Positions 1 through 11,479 of a stretch of 64,000 bases of DNA are shown piece by piece. The stretch lies in assembly GCA_003255065.1 (NCBI GenBank), contig QAOA01007401.1, positions 242,044 through 306,043 of the forward strand, written 5' to 3'. The position numbers and the translations under genes are program-made. The notes beneath the pieces were generated by a model that saw nothing but the letters and a program-made list of their open reading frames with translations, was not told where the DNA came from and ran no database searches. Numbering within the stretch: position 1 is the first letter of the stretch; each line of letters starts with the position of its first letter. This DNA is from Cercis canadensis. Taxonomy: Eukaryota; Streptophyta; Magnoliopsida; Fabales; Fabaceae.

Positions 1-92
1 GGCCATTCTTACTCAAGTTTCTGGTATGCTGTATCTCCTTAACAAACAACCTTCTATTATTAAAATTTTCAATCATGTTCTCTGTCTCTGTT

Positions 93-372
93 TGAGATGG
101 AGGAGAACCAGCTCCTAAAAGCTAGGCTCATAAGAGGGGAGAGCCTCCGCTCATATATGGGAGTTCCATGTCTCACACCCAGCTGATGTGGGACTCATGC
201 TCTGCGTCAACCCGATTGGGTTGGAAAGAGTGGACCTGGCAAAATGGGGGTGAACGCTCTGATACCACTTGATGGAGGAGAACCCACTCCTAAAAGCCAG
301 GGTGATAAGGGGGGAAGCCTTGGCTCATATATGGGAGTTCTGTGCCAATGTTGGATTCATGCTCCTCCATCA
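93..372 (-). mobile_element. TRIM-like miniature LTR element
   Basis: Two related copies of about 100 bp lie in direct orientation, at about 93-200 and 270-372. The right copy begins TGATGGAGGAG and ends CTCCTCCATCA, so it has the TG...CA ends and short inverted termini of an LTR. Two bases inside its left edge (256-267) is the reverse complement of TGGTATCAGAGC, the usual primer-binding site for initiator Met-tRNA in plant retrotransposons, so the element reads on the minus strand. The internal part is only about 70 bp and codes for nothing, which fits a terminal-repeat retrotransposon in miniature. I found no convincing target duplication, and the outer edge of the left copy is uncertain. 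Confidence 0.6.
256..267 (-). other. tRNA-Met primer-binding site of the TRIM
   Basis: The minus strand reads TGGTATCAGAGC two bases from the end of the right LTR-like repeat. This is the standard initiator-tRNA primer site of plant LTR elements and sets the orientation of the TRIM. Confidence 0.65.
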
Positions 373-469
373 GTTTTTCTTGTACAGTGGGCATGGCAAC
401 AATGCTTGACGCAGCTTAAATTTGAATTGATTGATAGCGTCACAGTGAGTGATTACTTTAATTTTTTTT

Positions 470-535
470 TTTTTTTTTTTTTAGAATATGGGCTTAAATT
501 NTTTTTTTTTTTAAGAATATGGGCTTAAATTTCAT
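470..535. repeat. Duplicated poly-T tract around a single N
   Basis: A long T run followed by AGAATATGGGCTTAAATT occurs on both sides of the N at 501. The two flanks are nearly identical, as expected if two contig ends that really overlap were placed side by side. The duplication is probably an assembly artefact. Confidence 0.55.
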
Positions 536-896
536 GATATATACTCCTTTTCATGTGAAAATCAAAATGCAGTATAGGAAAATAACTAGCCCTGCTTCAA
601 ACATTAAGTATTTCATCTTGGACTGTGATGAGTTTAACATCATTATGCATTGTATGCAGGATGTATAATATTTAGGTAGCAAAATTGGTTGAGCATATAC
701 CGACACTTGATCATATTACTTTTCTAGTTCATAGTATAATAATTTGATTAATTTGACAAAGGAAAAAGAGTAATCCATCTCTTCTATGCATATTTTCTAT
801 TAGAGTATCTGCTTGTTGCATCTAATGCAGCATACTCTCATGTTCTCTCCTTTTCTTTCATTTCTTCCATTTGTTTACTCTTCACTTGTTTTTAAG

Positions 897-2329
897 GATG
901 GCAAGGAGCTTTACTTCAAGATCAGGCGTGATACCCGGTTGGTCAGATTGCTCTTAGCTTTCTGTCATAAAAGGGATAAGCAATATAGTTCAATGCGGTT
1001 TCTATATGATGGCAAGCGTATTAGTCTGAAAGATACACCTGACAAGGTAAATTTGTTTCTTATTTTCCAGATGCAGGATTAGTTACTTTTTCTGGTATAT
1101 CTATGACTGATAAAATGTGTTTGTGTTTTTGTAACTTGCCAATTATGCCCAAATTTTTATGCATAAAAATTCTATTTTTCTATCATCAGAAAAAAAAAAA
1201 ATAGAAAATGGATATGGATATGGAAACAAACTAAAATTGATGAGAAAAGGTGTTGGAAACTAGTGATTTGTGCTCACTGTTATACTTGTACAAGAAGTTT
1301 GAGAATATAATCGTGCTTCTTGAAGGTTTTACTGAATGATCTAAATTATTTTCTCAATGCCTGCTGTTTATTTAATTTAACAGAACTTCAAGTGTCGTTC
1401 CTTTTTTGGATTTTTCCTAATGCTAAATTTTTCTGATCTACGGATTTTAGGCATCTGGAAATGATCTTATCGTTTGAACTGAACATTAGTTAATGGATAA
1501 TTCAAATAAACAAGAATTTATTAAGCATATCCTACAAAGAGTAACTGCACTTGGGTGGCTGCAGTTCATCAACTGTTTTTGTATGGTTATTAGAATTTTT
1601 TTCTCTGTTCATTGTGATTGAAATTATTGGCATAAATTTTATTATTTAAAGTTGTTATTTCTTACACCTATATTATCCAATCCCTACCTAAAACTTCAAA
1701 TGTTTAAAATCTATTTAGATATTAATGTTTTGGTTTGTGATCTTATATGTTACCTCAAATATAACCATTTTCATTTTATTTATTTTTTTCAATTTTCTTT
1801 TCTAATGATGTGTTAAAGCTTAGATATGATGCTTTTTATGGCATTAATTTCCATTACATTACATTCATTCTAAAAAAAATCCACTACATTCATAATCTCA
1901 TCCTTTCCACGCTCGTTTACATCCTAGTTTGAAAAATTCGACTATACAACTACATGATATTTATATATGCATATATGTGCATAAGTTTCTCTCCAAGTAC
2001 CATGTCCATCCCCTCTCCCCATTTGCAACTGTCTATTCCTTTGTTACCCTTTGTTATTCATATTATGTTTCCTTAGTTCTCATAGTAGCATATCACTTTT
2101 CCTATGACCATTCTTTGATTTGATTTATTTGTTTAGTTGGAATTGCTTATAAAATCTTAAGATTTCATGACCTGATACCAAGATTGGAATTTGAAGTCCT
2201 GTTAGCAATTTCAGCTAAGTAATATGCTGACTTTTACAACATTGTTGGAATGTTTAGTTACGTATGGAAGATGGCGATCAAATTGACGCTATGGCTGACC
2301 AAGATGGAGGTGGTTGTAAGGGCTGCTAA
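897..2329 (+). CDS. SUMO-like protein, gene 1 (first exon not in window)
   Basis: Two exons of a small ubiquitin-like modifier are visible: 897-1046 (50 codons) and 2258-2329 (23 codons plus stop). Both junctions have AG/GT borders and phase 0. The first begins DGKELYFKIRRDTRLVRLL and carries the beta-grasp core; the second has the MEDGDQIDAM motif that closes the SUMO fold, then a glycine triplet and the tail CKGC. SUMO is conjugated to lysines after a ULP protease exposes a terminal Gly-Gly. Canonical SUMO ends QTGG plus a short tail; here the site reads DQDGG, so processing may be altered. The N-terminal exon, expected to end VKGQ, was not found upstream and may lie beyond position 1, with the TRIM then in intron 1. 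The gene is a diverged tandem partner of the SUMO-like gene at 4231-7227. Family assignment is firm; function as a modifier is inferred. Confidence 0.8.
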
Positions 2330-4230
2330 GCTCTGTTGCACTTGGAAGGCTCATTAGGCAAGACAATGTAATCATGGATACTATGATTAATTTTAGCGCA
2401 TTAACCGGTTGATGTGATGCATCTGATATCTGACATTTTCTCTACTTTTAGAGCTCATAGTTATGAATAGCATTTTGTATGCTCAACTGAAATCACTGCA
2501 TCTAACTTATGATTCTTTTGTATGTGTTTTTATTTTTTTGTAAGTAGACGAGACAGGAAAGTGTAAATTTAGGAAATTTCTCACCACCAAAGCACATGGT
2601 GGCTTTAATGGAACAAGCATCTTCTTGTTGGTGCTTAATGTTGTTGTTGCCCATCTCAGTATCTCTACCATTTTTGGCTGTTCCCAATTTAACACATTCC
2701 TGTTTCGTTAAGATATCTATGAATAGGCATTAAGAGTTAAGACATCAGCAGTACTAGGGGTGTGTAATCCAGCCAAGCCAAGTGAACTGCTTAAAGCTTG
2801 AGCTTGGCTTGTTTCTTAAAAGAGATTGTTGAAACTTGGCATGTATTATCAAGGTAGCCAAGTTGAAATCTTAGACTATGCTGATGTTAGAAAATGGAAG
2901 TTTGGGCTTGGCTTGCTATGTTTGATAGAACTCTTTTATATTACCTTTGTTGATTCTATAAATTGCTACACTATAATATAAATTTGCAAGGTATATCTTT
3001 TTTAGGGGAACAAAGGATAATATGATTCTAGTAGAAATTAATTTTGTAGTAGTATTGAAAACAATCATATAGTTGAGACTTCAGATATTCTTCAAGGGTT
3101 AAGTTGGCAAGTTTTGCAAAGTAGAATGAAGGTTGGGATGGAGAAGGTGGAGAATGAGATATGGAGGAGATATGTTTCAACGTTAAAAAGAAAAAGAAAC
3201 AAATGGTTTTTCGTTTCAGTAAGATTTTTAACAGAAAATAAACACATTATTTACTCTCAATTACCTTTATAATGTGGCTGTAAAGTCAGAGCATATCAAA
3301 TTTAATCCCTTAGAGATATTATCGACTTTACTTCATTATAACAAGATGATTATCATTGACAAGTTATTTACTAGCTCTCAGTAGATTGATTTTGGCTCAT
3401 TTAAATAGTTAAATTATAAATAAAATAATTACATATGTTAATCAAATAATGACGTTATATTAAAAAAAATATTTTTTTATATTTTATATCGTTTGAAAAG
3501 AACTAAATTAAAAATTTATTCTTTTTGAAAACTAAATTTGTTTTTTTAAAAAAATTAAAAATTAAATAATAATTTTTTCTTAATTTTTTATGGTATTTAA
3601 AATTAATATTTTATAGATACAAAAATTTAAGGGAAGGTTAGGCACGTGAGTGTGGTGTGGAGGAATTTGGTGAGAGCTGATGAAGGTATTTCGTGAGATG
3701 CAAGTCAAGAGAGCTTTTTCTGACATTGACACCGCATATCGGAGCATGAATGAAACTAGAAAGCCACGTCCAGAATCTCTGTATCTCACAGCAGAGTGTC
3801 CGTTAGTCCATTTTTAGTAGCAACTCAGTCTAAACTCCAACAACTCTCTCACTATTTGCCCTTTTAAAACTTCGGAACCCAACAACTACTTCTCATTCCC
3901 AAAACGAAAACACCACAAGAAAACCAGAAGCTAGGTGTCTTCTCAAGTGCTACCCCCTTCCCCTTAGGTTTCTCTCCAAACCACTGATCCCGTTGTTTCT
4001 CACAGGTTCGTCTTCTTCTTCTTCTTCTTCTCTGATCCCAGAAATTAAAGCCACTGCTATCTTTGTTTCAGATCTTCATTCTTCAATTTGTGCGTGGTTT
4101 TTCTGTTAAGGTGTTCGGATTTAAAGAGAGAGTTTTGTTTTTGTTTAATTTATTTTCCTTCAAATTCGAAATTTGTGGTTTTTATGGTACTGAATGGGAT
4201 ATGCTATTATATATCTCTGTGCAGAGCACA
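2330..4230. other. Intergenic DNA between the SUMO-like genes
   Basis: About 1.9 kb of AT-rich sequence without a credible coding region. It begins with the 3' region of gene 1. A stretch starting TAGGGGTGTG at about 2754 followed by a degenerate CTTGGCTTG-rich segment resembles the end of a small hAT-type element, but no second end was found. From about 3840 the DNA becomes pyrimidine-rich (CTTCTT runs near 4010-4030), as expected of the promoter and 5' leader of the next gene. A leader intron ending at GTGCAG just before 4225 is likely. Confidence 0.5.
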
Positions 4231-7227
4231 ATGGCTAGCAATGGTGAAGCGCCCTCTGACAACAAAATCGAAATCTCAGTCAAGGGTCAAGTATATATGA
4301 CACCTCTACCATTTTTTTTTCCCTTGAATTTCTTGGATTTTCAGTTTCTCTGCTTGGGGATTTGAATTGTGCAAGTTATTTGTCTAATTTATAATTGTTG
4401 AATATATAGAATTAGTATGCTCTAATTTAGATTATTTTTTCTTCTTCTTCTTTTCAGTTTCTGTTCTAAAAGTAATAATCTTTTGCATGGATTTATTAGT
4501 GGAGACAACTGAAAGGAGAGTTCTGCTACTTGTACACTTGGCAGCATTGAGTTTAACTAGCCCCACTAAAACTCTAAGACATTTACAACTTGGATCTGAT
4601 AGCTTAGATTAACTTCACGCCCTTGAGTGTGTACCCAAGTGTTTGCTACAAGAGTTTCTTGGAAGGAACATAATGAAGTTGAATTTGGATTTTGGCCTAG
4701 TACAAATAATTTCTAACAGTGGTTAATTATTGTTTTGGAATCCAATTTTTGTACTATTATGTGATAAGAATTTTTTTCATGACTGTGTCTGAAATGAGGA
4801 TGTGAGTCAGAATCTATAAAATGCAGCTTCTCAGTAAGAGCTTAAAAAGCACTTGTAAAGGTGCTTCAACATCCAAACACATCCAAGCCACTCTAACTGA
4901 AGTCATAGCTATGAATGCCAGTATAATACAACTTCCAGTTTACAGTTACCCTCCCTTGGCGCTTTGTTGTTTACTTTCACGCTAAATTGTGATGATAATA
5001 TGACCCCCAACCAGATAATTCTCATTTTGGAACCAGACCATGGCTTTGGTCTATGGATTGATTCTGTGGGTGTTCTCCCTTGTGTTGTCGGCTTGTTCAC
5101 CTTTTAGAAGCATTGCCTTCATTATCTCTGTCATTTTCACTATTCTCCCATGCTCATTATATTTAACTAATTATTTTTATCCTGTTTTGTTCTTGATGTA
5201 ACTCCCACACTTTGATAGTGCAGCAGTTGTGTACATGCCTTCTGAAGCAAAAGATTTTATATACATTTTCAGAATGAAAATAGGATAACACCAGATAGAA
5301 TTTGTCACTCTTGTGAAACTTGTTAGATATAAACAACCTGATGACTATATCTTGATTGAGAAGTTTCTATTATTTTCTATTACTTTTTTTCCTTTTAAAA
5401 TGTAAGATATGATGTCGGAACTCAATATTACCCCATGAAGAATGCTAATTATACAAAACTTCAGATACTTCTCTACTTTTACACACAACAACTTCAAAGA
5501 AAAAGTTGTTCAATCCAGAGTTGTTATTTGAATGATAAAAAGCAACTTCAATGAATTGTTTTTCAAGTTTACGGGCTATTGAATGATTGAGGTCTGAAAT
5601 ATCTTAAGGAATACTTTCTTTAGCAATATAAGTGGTGGCTTTTTTTTTTTTCTATATTCATTTTGTGTTTATAACATCACATGCCTTTGCATTAGCATTA
5701 CTTCCAATATTATCAGTCTTGGAGAAGCTATCATGGTCTAAGAATTTGGTGTCTATATATGTGATTTCTTCAATTCTGCTGTTTTATCTTGCAATTGATA
5801 AAATAAAAAACACTCCTCATATGAGATCACTGTTTTCATGTATAATATTTGGATTCCCCTCTTTTATCTTTTTCCTCTCTTCCCACCATTAATTTACTCT
5901 TCATTCAACTGTAGGATGGACGTTCCATGTACTTCAGGGTAAATCGTACTGCACGGTTAACTAGGCTCTTGAGAGCTTATTGCGAGCGAAGGCAACTGGA
6001 ATATGGGACTGTGAATTTTTACTATAATGCGAATCGTGTTAATGGGAAACAAACACCCCAGCGAGTAAGTGTCTTTTGTATTTTTTCATACAGAGGTTTT
6101 AGGTTTTTCTATTTAAAGGAGTATTGGAGAAACTTAACAAACATGTTGAAAATTTCTTTGCCATTTTATCTCCTATTCTATATGCTCCATTTTTGGCACA
6201 AAAAATAGTCTATAGATAGGGAAAATATATTATATATCATAATTCCTAAGAAATGAGATTGATAGAATTGGTCTATACCACGGAGAAGGTTCTACAATTG
6301 GATGAGGAATCATAAAGATTTGGTGAATGATCTTGCGTGTCTTTGTGGATTCACATCTTACCATTTACTTGACTCTTCAATTAATGATTACTTTGTCTCC
6401 CCCTCTCCCCTCCCTCCCTTTTCTTCTCTTCTACTGGCTCTCTAGTAATTAACTGATGTATCATATATCATAATGGCTAAGAAATAAGATTGATAGAATT
6501 GGCCTATACCATGGAGTAGGCTCTAAGATTGGATGAAGAATCATAAAGATTCGTGAATGATCTTGCATGTTTTTGTGCATTCACATCTTAATGATTTGTT
6601 TTTCCTTCTCCCCTCCAACCTTTTTGGGGCTAATGGTTCCAATATTTCACTGCTTGTACTCTCTAGTAATTAACTAATTAATAGTGGCTCCATATATACT
6701 AGATCAAATTGTAACTAATAAACCAAGGTAACAAGAAATTTAGTAAGCCATAAGCAAATGGAAAGTGGGATTTTGGAAACCTCTTATTTTTGCTCAAGTC
6801 CATCAACAAATTAGTCCTTGAAAGATATCCCAATCCTTCGGAAAGTCCTTGAAAGAATTTTTGGGCCAGTTAAGTGTCTAATTCTTATAGTTGCAGTTCT
6901 TTCAGGGACTAAACTGAGTCATAAGAATTAGGGACTCAAACGACCTAAAAATTCTGTTTGGCACTAATTAAGGATTGATATGTTTTTCAAGAACCAATTT
7001 GTTAATGTCCTATTTTTTCTTTTGAACCTATTCTTTGTATGCCGTTCTTGTGGCCTTGCATCTTAAATCATTGCCTTACCTAGAAGATTCAAATCGGATT
7101 CGACTTACATGTGATTTTTTCTAATTTGATCTGATTTCAGCTCAATATGGAAAATGGTGATGAGATCGTTGCTGTGATGCCAACAACCGGAGGTGGTTGC
7201 TGCAGACTTGCAGTATTTAATTTCTGA
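4231..7227 (+). CDS. SUMO-like protein, gene 2 (complete, 98 aa)
   Basis: Three exons join in phase 0: 4231-4290 (20 codons), 5915-6064 (50 codons) and 7141-7227 (28 codons plus stop). The start is the first ATG after a likely leader-intron acceptor. The exon pattern is identical to gene 1 and to canonical plant SUMO. Exon 1 ends with the strand KIEISVKGQ, exon 2 carries the core (YFRVNRTARLTRLLRAYCE), and exon 3 has MENGDEIVAVMPTTGG followed by an unusually long tail that begins GCC and ends AVFNF. The protein would be made as a precursor cut after Gly-Gly by a ULP protease. Many normally conserved positions differ: the usual DGRRL loop reads NANRV and the usual EMEDGDEIDAM reads NMENGDEIVAV. 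It belongs to the diverged, non-canonical SUMO class. Whether it is conjugated is unknown. Confidence 0.85.
6241..6590. repeat. Direct repeat of about 120 bp in SUMO-like gene 2 intron 2
   Basis: A segment at about 6241-6360 (running from CTAAGAAATGAGATTGATAG to GATTCACATCTTA) recurs at about 6470-6590 with scattered substitutions. The two copies are separated by about 110 bp of pyrimidine-rich DNA. It does not interrupt an exon. Confidence 0.6.
6801..7007. mobile_element. Fold-back MITE in SUMO-like gene 2 intron 2
   Basis: The two ends are inverted copies of each other: the left begins ACAAATTAGTCCTTGAAAG and the right, reversed, reads ACAAATTGGTTCTTGAAAA. The similarity continues inward to a TAATTCTTAT core on both arms, so nearly the whole 207 bp can fold back. 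It encodes nothing. Related ends occur in the element near 14355-14722. Confidence 0.6.
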
Positions 7228-8312
7228 TTGTGTGATATGGCTCTATAGGCAGGATATCAGGAAATGGTTTCTAAAATACTGTTTATAAGCTTTTAATCTC
7301 TTATGGTTGGATATGGATAGAAGGTACTTGAAAAGCAGTTGAAGTGTGCCTTTAGGGATTCTACTTGTTAAGCATCCTTCGTGTAAAAATGAATCAAAAT
7401 ATGTTGGTTCATCTATGTTAGGTTCGATAATTTGTATACATTTCTATGAAATGAGATTTCCACGCCTCACCCTGGCAGTTAAATGTATAACTCGTGAATG
7501 TTTGGATTAGCTGTTAAAAAGTATATTTTCTAAAGAATCGAATTTGAAAGAATTGATGAGAAGAAACAAGTTTTATGTTGAGAAAATATTTTTCAGTTGT
7601 CAAATAACCAAAAAAAGGCATGGAGAGATTTTAAATATTATTGTTGGATAGTAAATTGAGGGTGAATTGGTAAAAACACAAACAATAGTAGCCAAAAGCT
7701 TTTTGAGTAGAATTAGACATTTCAATAATGAGAATTGTAGAATCACTTTCAAGGTTTCTAACCAAATATGAGTATAATGTAGCCAAAATGGATTTTAGAG
7801 TTTGAAAAGCTTTTTGGAATGGACCGAAAAGTAAATACAAACAACTGAATAAGTTAATTACCGGCATGGTGATGCACTGTATTCGTGTGTTTGAGCAACA
7901 AGAAGGCAGTACTCAAATTAAAGAGCAGCTGTTTGGGTTAGTTGGACACCTTCTCCTTTGGAAGCTCTTAGGAAGTCCTGCTAGGTTTGGTATTCCGAGA
8001 TGCCACAAGTGCGTGAGTTGCTGGTTTCATGGTTTCATGCGTAACATGTGGCTGCTCTAAGGTGATGTTTAGCTTTAGTTTTAGACATAGGCATATGATG
8101 GTTAGAGGTTGAAACCGACTGCAAACACATTCTCTTGCTAACTAACAGGGTGCTGCCACTCTCCATCCTGTGGTAAGTAGTGACGTAGCAAGGGATTGGA
8201 CATCACACTACACATCTACCTGACAAATTCTTCTATTCTCCGAGAATAATACTCTACGCCAATGAAAGAGTAACGCTAAATGAGTTAAAGGGATAAAATA
8301 ATATATCTAATA
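7228..8312. other. Intergenic DNA between SUMO-like gene 2 and the LINE
   Basis: About 1.1 kb holding the 3' region of SUMO-like gene 2 and non-coding DNA. The short open frames here have no recognisable family features. Confidence 0.5.
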
Positions 8313-8346
8313 TTTTTTTTGGTTACAAAGAGTGAAAAAGAAAAAG

Positions 8347-9810
8347 CTACAGTCTAGGGAAGGCAACAACCATCCTATATGCCACCAAAGAAATCAGAAC
8401 TTCAGGAAGAGGTTGATCAAAAAAAGACCAATCTACATGCCCTTGAGCTCCTTTTTTTGCCATGAAATCTGCCCTTTGATTAGCTTCTCTCGGCACATGC
8501 TTCACATCCAGCTGCCAACCTCTTCGCATAAGATATCTTATGTCACTTAAGATGCACCCATATCTATGAAAGTTGACATCTGCATTCTTTATCAACCTAA
8601 TAGCCTCTAGGGAATCTGACTCACAGGTCAGGTTCATAAACCCTCTATCCCAGCAAGCTTGCAAGCCATTTCTAATTGCCATGAGTTCTGCTTTGAGGTT
8701 GGTCCCAACACCAATATAGCCACAGAAGCCCCCAAGCCACACCCCCTGACTATTTCGAATGATACCCCCGAAACCTGCTCTCCCTGGGTTGCCCAAACTA
8801 CTTCCATCAACATCAAGTTTCACCTTATCCAAACTTGGGGCTTGCCAAGATACCCACCGTACTTCGCTTCTTTGGTTCTCCTTGTTGAAAAGAAACACAT
8901 TGTTACAAACGTGAACCATTGCTGTAATTCTGTGAACAATGGACAGCAGCGGAGTGCGACGTCCCTCTATCACCTCTTCATTGCGATCTCTCCAAATCCA
9001 CCAAACAGTACACAGGAAGAGCACATGCACCTCTGGGTTTAATGTCTCTGCATGGCTATAAGCAATAACCCACGTACGAAGATCAAGGGTCCAGAAACTC
9101 GCATCAACACCGAAGCCAAAGTGAGACCAGATTTGACTTGGCATGATACAATCCCTTAGACAATGAGGAATACTCTCCTCCGCCATCGAACACCTGCCGC
9201 ACATAGCATTGTGAGTGAGATGGCGATGTCGCCGCAGCATGTTGGTTGGAATTGCCTCATGCAGAACTAACCAGATAAAAGTTCTTATTTTTTCTGGAAT
9301 CCCCAACCTCCAAATCCAAGCCCACGTACTGTCATCTCTGCTAGGACTTTCTTTGCTACGCAGCCAATCATAACCCAGTTTAGCTGAATAAATTCCATCT
9401 GTAGCACTATTCCACACTAACTTATCCTGCAAAACCCCATGTCTGGCAAGCAGAACTGAGACAATCTCCTCCGTGACCTGGTCTTGTAGAGCATGATGTA
9501 AGCTCATAACATTCCATTCACCATCTAGTATGATATCACTCACCATCATCGAGGTTCCTAAATCTGCATTATCTTCAACCTGATCTCTTAGGATACCACT
9601 TTCAAGCCATCTGTCATGCCACAAACTAATCTGGGTTCCATTCCCCACACGCCACTTCATTCCCTCTTGAAGGATGGATTTAGCTCTCACAATAGATCTC
9701 CACGCAACAGAAGAGTTAGCTGGGCATGTGTGAGTCAAAAGATTTTCTCCCTCTCTTAAATACTTGTGGGTCAGAAGTTGAACCCAAAGTTTGTCTTTGT
9801 TTTGAACCAC
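8347..9810 (-). pseudogene. LINE RT C-terminus, zf-RVT and RNase H region
   Basis: An open frame of 487 codons. The N-terminal half holds the LINE linker with tryptophan-rich segments (WRVGNGTQISLWHDRWL) and a zinc-binding region with C-x2-C spacing (MCGRC, near residue 205). The C-terminal part, from about residue 335, is a type I RNase H with all four acidic positions: the D of LDVDGSS, the E of LKAELMAI, the D of CESDSLEAI and the D of ANQRADFMAKKG. It is the 3' half of one LINE reading frame, separated from the RT part by a frameshift. The long undisturbed frame suggests a fairly recent insertion. Confidence 0.8.
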
Positions 9811-10420
9811 ATCCCAAACTAGTTATGTTTGAACGACGTGCAGTCTGGATACCCAAACCACCAAGCTTGCGAGGAAGGGTAATGGTATCCCAGTTAATTA
9901 AATGAAGACCCCGACCATTAGAACCCTTCCAAATAAAATGCCTCAATGCTTTGTCAATGTCTCTGCACACAGCTTGAGGTAACCATATAGTTTGCATGGT
10001 ATAAATTGGTATAGAGCTAAGCACCGATTTAGCCAAGGGGATACGGCCTACCCTATTGAGAAGCTTACTCTTCCACGGCATAAGTCTACCTGTGAGTTTC
10101 TCAGTAATAAAACCAAAGTCACTCTTCTTAATTCTTCCATGTAAAATTGGAGTGCCCAAGTACCTATCAAATCTGGAAGTGAAAGCAATATTAGACAAAT
10201 TCTTGATGCGTTCTTGTTTTCTCCTGGAGATACTCTGGGAGCAAATGGCTTTTGACTTAGAAAAATTCACTTTAAGTCCCGAAGCCCTACAAAACTCAGC
10301 AATAGTCATGTTAATCACCCGGGTTTGGGCAATAGAGGCCTGAGTGAAAAGCATTAAGTCATCAGCAAAGAGAAGATGAGAGACTTTGGGACTTCGAGCA
10401 CAACGCAGCGGCTTCCATTC
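9716..10420 (-). pseudogene. LINE reverse transcriptase fragment
   Basis: This frame holds the palm end and thumb of a LINE reverse transcriptase: FADD near 10375, then NMTIAEFCRASGLKVNFSKS, RYLGTPILHGR, and RVGRIPLAKSVLSSIPIY, all typical of plant L1-type elements. An upstream extension without ATG reaches about 10420. It runs out of frame near 9830, where the zf-RVT/RNase H frame takes over. The protein is truncated at its N-terminus and not functional as it stands. Confidence 0.8.
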
Positions 10421-10429
10421 TAATCTAAC

Positions 10430-11479
10430 TTAGCTTAATGTTACTTACTCAGTGTCACTATTTCATTGACTTAAAGTACACTCTTAGAGTATATAGGATT
10501 TTCTGTCTTACAGAGAAAGAAACCAATGTGTTGATAGCCTTCTGAAAGGCAGTGTCTCTTCTGGAGTTAGCTTAACCTCTCTCCAACATTCTCTGGGCAT
10601 GATATGATTAAACTGGATTTATTATTTGATTTTTCTTTGTTAAGTTGTAGTATTTTCTTCTTCTATGGTACACAAAAACAAAAACAAAATCCTAGGTGCT
10701 CCACTTTTTATTTATATCCAACATAATTTTTTCTAGCGATTGTACCTATATGTTATCAGATTGTTCAATGTTTTATTTTATTTAGAAAAGTAATTTGTTG
10801 TATTGAAGTTGTACTTTTGAGACATTCAAAATTATATTTTGTTAAAGGGATGTTAAAATATTCACTCAAATTTAACCCCGAACTATAAATCCATTTATTT
10901 GATTCTTAACAAGTATCAAAGTTTTATTTTTCTAAAATGTTTTTTTTTTATTGGAAAAAATGTATTTTGCTTTATTGAAGTGCTACTTTTGAATCCATTT
11001 ATGTGAGTCTTATCAAGTTTTAAAGTTTTATTTTATCTAAAAAGGTATTATGTATTCTTAATTATGAGATAGAAAAAACTAGATTTTTTAGTTAAAGATA
11101 TAAGGGAGTGGGATTTCAACATGGACTTTTTTCTTCTTCTTCTTCTTTTTTTTTTTATCTAAAAAAGTACTTTCTTGTATAGAAGTTGTACTTTTGAGAC
11201 ATTTACAATTATATTTTTTTTCCAGTAAAATTTTTTTTTTGTTAAAGAGACATTTTTTTCTTGGTAATATTTGTTAAAGAGACGTTAAATATATCTGAAG
11301 GCGCAGGGTGAGGGAAAACCAATATAAAACCATATTTTACATGTAAATGCATCTAAAACAAAAATAACAATGTTATTCATCATTTATTCATTCCAAAAGT
11401 TTAGACATACAGAAAAATATTATACATCATCATCATCAATCTTATTCATCCTCACTATCATTACACACACTCAAGTTCT
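10430..11479. repeat. Intergenic DNA with degenerate tandem repeats of about 190 bp
   Basis: A motif resembling GAAGTTGTACTTTTGAGAC occurs near 10805, in weaker form near 10977, and near 11180, each preceded by a TCTAAAAAAGTA-like string and followed by ATTATATTTT or a variant. The spacing of about 180-200 bp suggests an old, decayed tandem array. No coding sequence is seen. The region lies just past the 3' end of the YUCCA gene. Confidence 0.45.

Larger units (their letters stand above)
8313..10425 (-). mobile_element. 5'-truncated LINE (non-LTR retrotransposon)
   Basis: On the minus strand the sequence enters reverse transcriptase just before the catalytic HLLFADDLM motif (near 10375) and runs through the RT thumb, the zf-RVT linker and a C-terminal RNase H to a stop at 8347. 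A short A-rich tract follows near 8313-8321. The first part of a LINE (endonuclease and most of RT) is absent, the usual outcome of incomplete target-primed reverse transcription. One frameshift lies near 9800, where two overlapping frames must be joined. No clear target duplication was seen. It sits between SUMO-like gene 2 and the YUCCA gene and is unlikely to be active. Confidence 0.85.

Noticed and set aside
93..372. Cassandra TRIM (with 5S rRNA sequence in its LTR)
   Set aside because: No 5S rRNA-like internal promoter sequence is present in the repeats.
2502..2695. Overlapping - strand frames of about 60 codons
   Set aside because: Two frames overlap with unrelated content, there is no family signature, and the region is ordinary intergenic DNA.
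4063..4365. 100-codon frame on the + strand
   Set aside because: It spans the leader intron and exon 1 of SUMO-like gene 2; the real start is the ATG at 4231, whose frame matches SUMO.
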